A DNA stretch of 64,000 nucleotides from Amaurobius ferox. Lineage: Eukaryota > Arthropoda > Arachnida > Araneae > Amaurobiidae. A program made the position numbers and the translations under genes. The stretch is taken from the NCBI GenBank assembly GCA_951213105.1, contig OX578136.1, forward strand, positions 155,689,178-155,753,177, written 5' to 3'. Each line of letters begins with the position of its first letter. Position 1 is the stretch's first letter. This document shows, one piece after another, positions 57,100 to 64,000 of this stretch. The notes below the pieces were generated by a model, which was given only the letters and a program-made list of their open reading frames with translations, was not told where the DNA came from and ran no database searches.

Positions 57100-58210
57100 A
57101 GTGCCCACGTCTGTAAGCCCGATTGATTAAATAGGATTGCAGCACCACTAGTAGAGAATATGAAAGTTAGGATAAAAAAAATCTCTGGAATAAAGCGAGA
57201 TAGCCCAAACAAAGCTAATTACAAAATTGTGGAACGTTGTGCAATGAGTTGAAATCGACCCTAAAACTGTTAAGTCTATCTATAATCCCAACTGAATAAA
57301 AAGGATTGCAGCACTACTAGTAGATAATATAAAACTTAGGATAAAAAACAACTCTGGAATAAAGCGAGATAGCCAAAACAAAGCTAATTGTGAAACTTGC
57401 ACAATGGAATCTACCCTAAAACTGTTACAGAATATATTTAATTGATACAATAAGGTTATTGATGAAATATTGCACTATTCAGGAATGCTAAAACAAATAC
57501 TATTTATATTGACAGAAATCTGATATGCTGCCTATTCAAAATGACTTACATCAACAAAGCAGATTTGAGTTCCAAAAATAATATTATCACATACTTTGAC
57601 AAGCACTGCAGGTGCTACCACGTTACAGCACTTATTGATAGGCGTTTATTGCTTTATGCAACAAGTTGAATGCCTGACAAACTAAATGTTTAAGGAAATT
57701 TTTGGGAGTATTTTGGCTTTATATTATTACAAGAGTACTGGACAGAAAGCAATCGAAATAAAAAGAAACTGAGATGGACTGGACCTGTTTTAAGAATGCC
57801 ACAGCATAACAGCTCTGCTGTAGAACTACCTAGGGCGTCCGAAGGAAAAGTTCTCGAAAAAATCCAAGCTAAATTGGAGGAGACTTAATAGAACAAGAAA
57901 TAAATCAGGTGGGATGGGCGAGCTGGTCAGAACCAAGGATTGTGGCACATGATCGACGGAAGCTGAAGGTCTTATGGGTCACGAGGCACGATGAATGATG
58001 ATGATGATTTATTGCTTTTTATAAATACGTTTAGTGCATTGCTGATGTCAACTTCTTTTCATTAATTAATGCTCTACAACTTTGCAATTGACTTTATATT
58101 ACAACAACTTTGTATTTTGTCCCGTATCGCTTTATTGTTAAGTTCGAGTCCCTAACCTCTCTTATTTTCCGCTATGTGCGTAGCAATCACTTTCATTCGA
58201 TCGGGTGTAC
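57100..58210 (+). repeat. Repeat family C copy 2, with internal duplication and RTE insertion
   Basis: A tandem duplication is visible at about 57115-57275 and 57285-57435 (GATTGCAGCAC..ACTAGTAGA, GGAATAAAGCGAGATAGCC, ACCCTAAAACTGTTA). The RTE fragment at about 57662-58008 splits the repeat. TTTATTGCTTTAT at 57648-57660 and TTTATTGCTTTTTAT at 58009-58023 look like its target duplication. Confidence 0.55.
57662..58008 (+). mobile_element. RTE-like retrotransposon 3' end with (ATG)n tail
   Basis: Near 57757-57990 the plus strand encodes KKLRWTGPVLRMP, then an RGRPK-like basic stretch (ELPRASEG, RKKSKLNWRRL in shifted frames), DCGT*STEAEGLMG and a final Asp/Met run from (GATGAT)n at 57992-58008. 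This is the C-terminus seen in RTE-clade ORFs (RW.GHV.RMP...) with the usual trinucleotide tail. Heavily 5'-truncated and frameshifted. Confidence 0.6.
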
Positions 58211-58839
58211 ATTTATAGATCTTTACTTGCTGGAAAATTCTTTATGGTGTGCCGAATCCCTAGGAACACTATACATCTCAGCACAGCATGTTAAAATGAA
58301 TTAAATTTTTTCTGTATTTTGTCACTGTACTTCAATCGCTAAAAATATAATACGAAGTTGAAATATGACATAAGTTTTAATTATTTATGTGAGTGACAAA
58401 AATAAAGTATGAATTTATCCTGTCACCTTTATCGATTTATTAAAAATCATTTCTCATTACATTTTTGAAAGATATTAATTTGTTTAACTAAATGGAGAAA
58501 ATAGTTTAATTAAAGAGTAATTTAAATTGTCAAATTATGACAAGTTTTAAAAAAATTCTTCATCTTTGATAATGGAGAAAATGCATGAAAAAAAGGAGAT
58601 CCCCTTTTAATATTCATCTTATTTTCGAAACATATTGTAATGAGCATTTGGGCAAAATTCGGAAAAGGTAAATATCAGTTTGAAAATTTGGAACCCATAT
58701 TTGATTAATAACATAAATGGTATTGATCAGCAGATTGAAGTTCAGGTGTAAAGCTAATTATTATCTATGACTCAAATCTATAAATTTATATTGTCCCTCA
58801 ATTTGCAATATTTTTAACTTCTCTCTTTAAGGATATGTC
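58211..58839. other. No feature recognised
   Basis: AT-rich flank of the Penelope-like element; its 5' end may extend into this stretch. Confidence 0.3.
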
Positions 58840-58900
58840 TAAAAATTTGTTTAATAGATAGATTTAATATATCCTTCGTATAAAAGTTTGCTCCAACTCT

Positions 58901-59320
58901 TATACAAAATGATCTAAAATTAGAATGTTTCGCTTGAAACAGCATAAATAGTTGATTATAAAAGTATTAACCGCTTTCTGAGGTAAAAAACAAAACTTTA
59001 TTTTTATCCATCAGAAGGATTTATTTCTTTTCAAAATTCATAAAAAGGATAAATATATTTATAAATCGTTTAGATCTATTTCTACTAATTCTTACGAATT
59101 AACCAAACATTATACAAAATGATCTAAAATTAGAATGTTTGGTTTAAAACAGCATAAATAGTTGATTATAAAAGTATTAACCGCTTTCTGAGGCAAAAAA
59201 CAAAACTTTATTTTTATCTATCAGAAGGATTTATTTCTTTTCAAAATTCATAAAAAGGATAAATATATTTATAAATCGTTTAGATCTATTTCTACTAATT
59301 CTTACGAATTAACCAAACAT
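58901..59320 (+). repeat. 210-bp tandem duplication inside the Penelope-like element
   Basis: 58901-59110 and 59111-59320 are nearly identical (one or two changes such as TTTCGCTTG versus TTTGGTTTA). The duplicated segment covers the 5' part of the RT remnant. Its low divergence compared with the host element suggests a recent local duplication. Confidence 0.85.
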
Positions 59321-59889
59321 TAAGTTTCTAGGTTCACTCTCGTACTTAGTAATAAAGTTCATTCTTGCCAAAAATCATCACAATTTTTGAAAAAATTTCA
59401 TAGTTTGGGTTCTTATGGTTTAACTACGGTCTTTGATATAAAGTTTTTATTCACTAATGTTTCTGTTGAGGCTTCATTGTTTTGTTTCAGAAAAAATATT
59501 GTATTACTTCCATTCCTTTAAATTTGAAATTAATGAGCTTGTTTCTCTAACCATCACCTGATAACAAATTTTTTTGCTTTTCATAATAAATCCTACTCTA
59601 TGTTTAATGGTTTGGCAATAGGTAATCCACTCAGTCCTTTCCTCAGAAACATCCATATCCGCTACTTTGAAGTTAACCTTTTTGGAATCATGCAATTTGT
59701 TTTTTAGTTATGTCGATGACAGTTTTGCTGCTCTGGATCACTTTCTTAGTTATGTTAATCGTATTTTGGACATTTTGAATTTAATTTTTCTTTATATGTA
59801 ATTTACTTATGAAATGAAGCCAATAATTGTCTCTTGGGATGTCTTGATCATCCGTGACGGCGATAAATTTCTCATTACAGTCTTTTGTA

Positions 59890-60020
59890 TATATTTTTCA
59901 GTCTCTTTATTTGTAAATATTTTCGGTGCTTTTATTTGTAAATATTTTTCGGTCTCTTTGTTTGTAATTATTTTTCGGTCCCTTTATTTGTAAATATTTT
60001 TCGGTCTTTTTATCTCCTCA
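59890..60020 (+). repeat. Minisatellite, about 29-bp unit
   Basis: TTTATTTGTAAATATTTTTC followed by GGTCTC/GGTGCT is repeated four to five times within the Penelope remnant. Confidence 0.75.
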
Positions 60021-60699
60021 TAAAAATTCCTGCTATCCGCCTAACCGGAAAATAACCACTTTCAATACGTATGTTCATTTCAAGCATAAAGTTATCACTA
60101 AGCTGACGACTTATGTTTAGTGATGACTTTATGCTTGAAGTCATTATTAAGCATAAAGTCATCAGCCGCTTCAGATAACGGAAAAAATCCCCAGAAAATC
60201 ACCACTTTCAATGCGTTTGTTCATTTTACTTTGAGTGTTAGTTTTATTGTGGATTTTATCAATTTTGAAATCAATTATTTAAAAGCTATTGCTGTCGATC
60301 GTGATTTCTCTGGATTGTTAGCATTGTTGATCGTGCTATTCAACCTTTTTCTAAACCTTCCTGTAAACTTGCTTCTGAATACTTAGCTTCTGAATACTTG
60401 CGTTAGTTCAACTGTGGATTTTATAAATTGTGAAATCAGTTTTTTAAAAGCTGCTGGTGTCGATCGTGGTTTTTTCCTAACATTGTTTTCTGATCGTAGG
60501 ATTCAAACTTTTTCTAAACCTTCCTAAAAATTTATTTTTGATAGGATTTCAAGAACACTAATATTTTACCATTTTTTCATGAAATAATTATACGAAAATT
60601 GCTAAAATCCCTAAAAAATTATAATTTAATATTGTGTTTGCACCAATTAAGCTTCCCAATATTAAGAATCCAATAGAAAATTTCAATAACCGGGTCTTT

Positions 60700-60815
60700 T
60701 ACAGTATTTTTGCCACTGTGGTCTTATACTGGTCAAACTAAGCTGGGAGACAACAGTGTGGAACTGGCCTGCCTCTCGGTTTGCAGGTTTAATTCCACAC
60801 CAATGGGTATAGTCT
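60700..60815 (+). other. Possible tRNA-like insert
   Basis: GTGGAACTGGCCTGCC and GGTTTAATTCCACACC resemble weak box A and box B with pairing ends (GTGGAA/TTCCAC). It overlaps the end of the GIY-YIG relic. Only a possibility. Confidence 0.25.
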
Positions 60816-61042
60816 ACCGACGATTTGAAAAAAAAAAACTAAACGTACTATAAAATTTTATAATGAATACAAAATCTATCTCAAAAACACTTTATTTGAT
60901 AAATTTTCAATTGATCAACGTTGATTTAACTTTGATTACAGTTTTGCATTTTGAAAAACAGCATGCCGATTTATAATCTTGACATTTTTTAAAGTTTTCA
61001 TATTCTGAAAATTACTAGTTATTTATTCAAATTTGATTTTTC

Positions 61043-62050
61043 GAAGGCAGAGCACGTTTCAAGCATTTCTGACCAGGAATCAAACGTTTTTGAGATGATG
61101 TCTGTGTGTGTGTGTGTGTGTCAGTGAGTCTGTGGAGACGATATCTCACAAATGAATGGAGCGATGCGAACGAAATTTGGTTCAAAAATTGAAATCCGTG
61201 AATACTGGAAGCCTATTGTTTTTAAACGCAATCGAATGTTCAGAACCTCCCTAAATTTTCGAGTGTAATTTTGAAAAAATCATAAAAAAATGAAACCTTT
61301 TACAAAGTTGCGAAAATTGACATTTCTTACGTAATTTTACATCAGAAAATGATTGACACAAACTTTAGCAGGCTAGCACGAACCGTTCTCGATATATTGC
61401 ACATTTTTCAAATAAATGTATCAAAATATCACATAAAATAAAATAATAAATATTAACTATTGTGAAATATGTTCACTTTTTATATGTAATATCATGAGAT
61501 AAGATTGGTGGCATCATTCTCGTGGATCTCGCTCATTCCATTCATGAGAAAATATATTTTTGGTAATACTGTTTTATTTGACCGCCAATAGTCATTTATC
61601 TGCTATAAGAAAATGAAGCCAAAGGGAAGTGATGTTTTGCAAATTCTGATTTCCTCCGTATGAGGGGTATACCTTCTGGTAAATAAGAAATGCCCTTCTC
61701 TCAGTTTGTCTTTAGCAGTTGGTGATGCATTTAGTGAACTTAGCGAATAATCTAGCAAAGTACAGCCAACTTGCCGATATTTCGCCACAGATTTACGAAA
61801 AGATCTTAAAAATTGCAAAACTGACTCTAAATTAATGAAAATGATACTTAACTGATGAATTAATTAATAAAATATTTTAATATATCGACTACATCGCTTA
61901 TTGAGGATGCTATTAATATTAATAAATATTTATTTAGAGTTGCTCGAAATATAAGTTTATTGGATACTTTGAAATAGTTTTATATGTTGTCATCCAGAAA
62001 ATCGTCCAACGAGCAATTTAACGTTTAAAACAAAGTACCATGATCTTATA
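61043..62050 (+). repeat. Family A repeat, 5'-truncated long variant
   Basis: It starts inside the TTTTCGA..GGCAGAGCACGTTTC block (no head palindrome), with (GT)n at 61102-61121, and contains the long-variant segment ending ATGTTGTCATCCAGAAAATC. Confidence 0.7.
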
Positions 62051-62060
62051 CATTACTACT

Positions 62061-63015
62061 TTCCTATATACAATAATGTATAAGGAACGTATTGTGACGG
62101 GGTTGGAAATTCGAATACGAGTTTTCGACGGGAGAGCACGTTTCAAGCATCCCTGATCACGAATCGAACATTTTTAAAATGATATGTGTGTGTGTCAGTG
62201 AGTCTGTGGAGACTGTAACTGACGAACAAATGGACCGATTCGAACGAAATTTGGTACAAAAATTACATTCCGTAAACACTGGAAGCCTATTATTTTTTAT
62301 AAGCAATCGAATGTTCAGAACCCCCTAAAGTTTCGAGTGAAATTTTGAAAAAAATCGTCAAAAAATCAAAACCTCTAAAAAAGTCACGCAATTAGATATT
62401 TCTTATGTAAATTTTCATTAGAAAACGATTGACATAAATTTTAGAACGGTAACATAAACCGTTCTCGAGATATAACACATTTTTCAAAAAAATTATCAAA
62501 AAATCATATAAAATAAAAAAAAATTCCTATTGAGAAACATGTTCACTTTTCATATGTAATACCATGCGATAAATAGGGTGACATCATTCCCGTGGATCTA
62601 GCTCGTGTCATTCATGAAAAAATATACTATGAGTAATACTTTTGTAATCGAACGTCAATAGTCATTTATATGAAGAGTAACTTATTTTTCCGTGCATAAC
62701 ACTTGGTGAGATTTTGGCGATGAATTTGGTGGAATGTCGCTAACTTGGCGACTTTTCAAATATTGAATAATTAACGAAAAACTCGCAAAATGGTTAAAAA
62801 TGACGCTAAATCAATGAAAATAACGACTCATTGACAAAAATTCAATATCTTGCAAATAATGTAAGTATCTACTATAAGAATAACATTTTTACTTTCCTTA
62901 TATACATAATGTATAAGGAAAGTATTGTGACGGGGTCGAAAATTCGAATTCGAGTTTTCGACGGGAGAGCACGTTTCAAGCATCCCTGATCACGAATCAA
63001 ACATTTTTGAAGTGA

Positions 63016-63052
<37 letters not shown>

Positions 63053-64000
63053 CTGACGAACGAATGGACCGATTCGAACCAAATTTGGTACAAAAATCAC
63101 AATCCGTAAACACTGGAAGTCTCGTGTTTTTATACGTGATCGAATGTTCAGAACCCCCCTGCATTTTCAAATGAAATTTTGAAAAAATCGTCAAAAAATC
63201 AAAACCGTTAATAAAGTTACGCAAATAGACATTTCTTATGTAATTTTTCATTAGAAAACGATTGGCATAAATTTTAGAACGCTAACATGAACCGTTCTTG
63301 AGATATTGCACATTTTTCAAAAAAATTATGAAAAAGTCACATAAAAAAAAATTCCTATTGAGAAACATGTTCACTTTTCATATGTAATACCATGCGATAA
63401 ATTGAGTGACATCATTCTCGTGGATCTAGCTCGTTCCATTCATGAAAAAATATACTTTGAATAATACTTTTGTATTAGAACACCAATAGTCATTCATCTG
63501 CTGTAAGAATAACTTTTTTCTTAGTGCATAGCGCTTGGCGAGATTTTGGCGACGAATTTAGCGGAATGTCGCCAACTTGGCGACTTTTTTGAAATGTTGC
63601 CAAATTAATGAAAATTTCGCAAAATGGATAAAAATGATGCTAAATCAATGAAAATGACGACTAATTGTCGAAAATTCAATATCTTGGAAAGATTAGTATC
63701 TACTATAAGAAAATCCTATTACTTTCCTTATATACATAATGTATAAGGAAAGTATTGTGACGGGGTCGAAAATTCGAAATCGAGTTTTCAACGGGAGAGC
63801 ACGTTTCAAGCATTCCTGATCACGAATCAAACATTTTGAAGTGATGTCTGTGTGTGTGTGTGTGTGCGTGTGTGTGAAAGTATGTGTGTGTGAGACAGTC
63901 TGTGAAGATGATAACTGACAAACGAATGGACCGATTCGAACCCAATTTGGTACAAAAATCACAATCCGTAAACACTGGAAGCCTATTGTTTTTATACACA
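62061..64000 (+). repeat. Family A tandem array (about 830-bp period)
   Basis: Heads (ACTTTCCTATATACAATAAT, then ACTTTCCTTATATACATAAT twice) begin at about 62061, 62891 and 63721. Each preceding unit stops at CTACTATAAGAA before the last 90 bp of the solo form, so junctions are alike. (GT)n length differs between units (long at 63018-63052). The third unit runs off the window. Confidence 0.8.

Larger units (their letters stand above)
58840..60770 (+). mobile_element. Penelope-like retroelement remnant
   Basis: Order on the plus strand: a STNSYELTKH block (59085/59295), GSYGLTTVFDIKFLFTNVSV near 59415 (the FDI.SLFTNVP hallmark), GLAIGNPLSPFLRNI near 59610, CYVDDSFAALD-type active site near 59705 in a shifted frame, FTYEM.. 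and GDKFLI near 59800-59870, a C-terminal TTFNAFVHFTLSVS..VDFINFEINYLKA block (60207-60300), and a GIY-YIG-like relic (VFYSIFATVVLYW) near 60690. Stops and duplications throughout. RT plus downstream GIY-YIG endonuclease identifies Penelope-like elements. Confidence 0.75.

Overview
The window looks like a gene-poor, AT-rich stretch of an animal nuclear genome, most likely an arthropod. This rests on intron/exon-style sequence, abundant (GT)n and (GACA)n microsatellites, and a dense mix of Jockey-, I/R1-, RTE-, Penelope-, Gypsy-, Tc1- and Helitron-type elements plus tRNA-derived SINEs. A finer placement (for example an arachnid) is a guess. No bacterial-type gene organisation is present. I found one credible host coding exon; nearly all other recognisable protein sequence is broken transposon coding sequence.

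Left part (1-12 kb): fragments of two high-copy non-autonomous repeat families, named here A and B; a minus-strand RNase H-bearing non-LTR retrotransposon (about 2.94-4.93 kb) with a SINE inserted in it; tRNA-headed SINEs; a foldback element; and two adjacent long copies of family B (8.36-11.2 kb). A more GC-rich promoter-like patch at 12.42-12.73 kb leads into a first coding exon (12735-12792) that encodes a signal peptide and ends in a canonical splice donor. What follows is probably a long intron filled with repeats.

Middle part (15-31 kb): family A copies carrying SINE insertions; a decayed locus at 18.6-19.7 kb with a PC4/p15-like ssDNA-binding domain and a companion reading frame that I cannot assign; local satellites (22-23.6 kb); and a Jockey/CR1-like retrotransposon (25.5-30.5 kb) split by a 1.7-kb insertion with LTR-like features.

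Right part (31-64 kb): a second Jockey-type element interrupted by a Gypsy LTR retrotransposon with both LTRs and a 4-bp target duplication, itself hit by a SINE 3' end; a head-to-tail pair of Helitron-like elements (39.86-44.23 kb) whose interiors hold SINE-derived tandem repeats; two Tc1-like transposons, one with IR/DR ends and inserted in family A; further A and B copies; an RTE 3' end; a Penelope-like element with RT and GIY-YIG relics (58.8-60.8 kb); and a tandem array of family A running off the right edge.

The elements do not form a pathway. Their nesting gives a relative chronology: Gypsy after Jockey, SINE after Gypsy, Tc1 after family A. Family names A, B, C, D, SINE1 and SINE2 are mine; no database was consulted.
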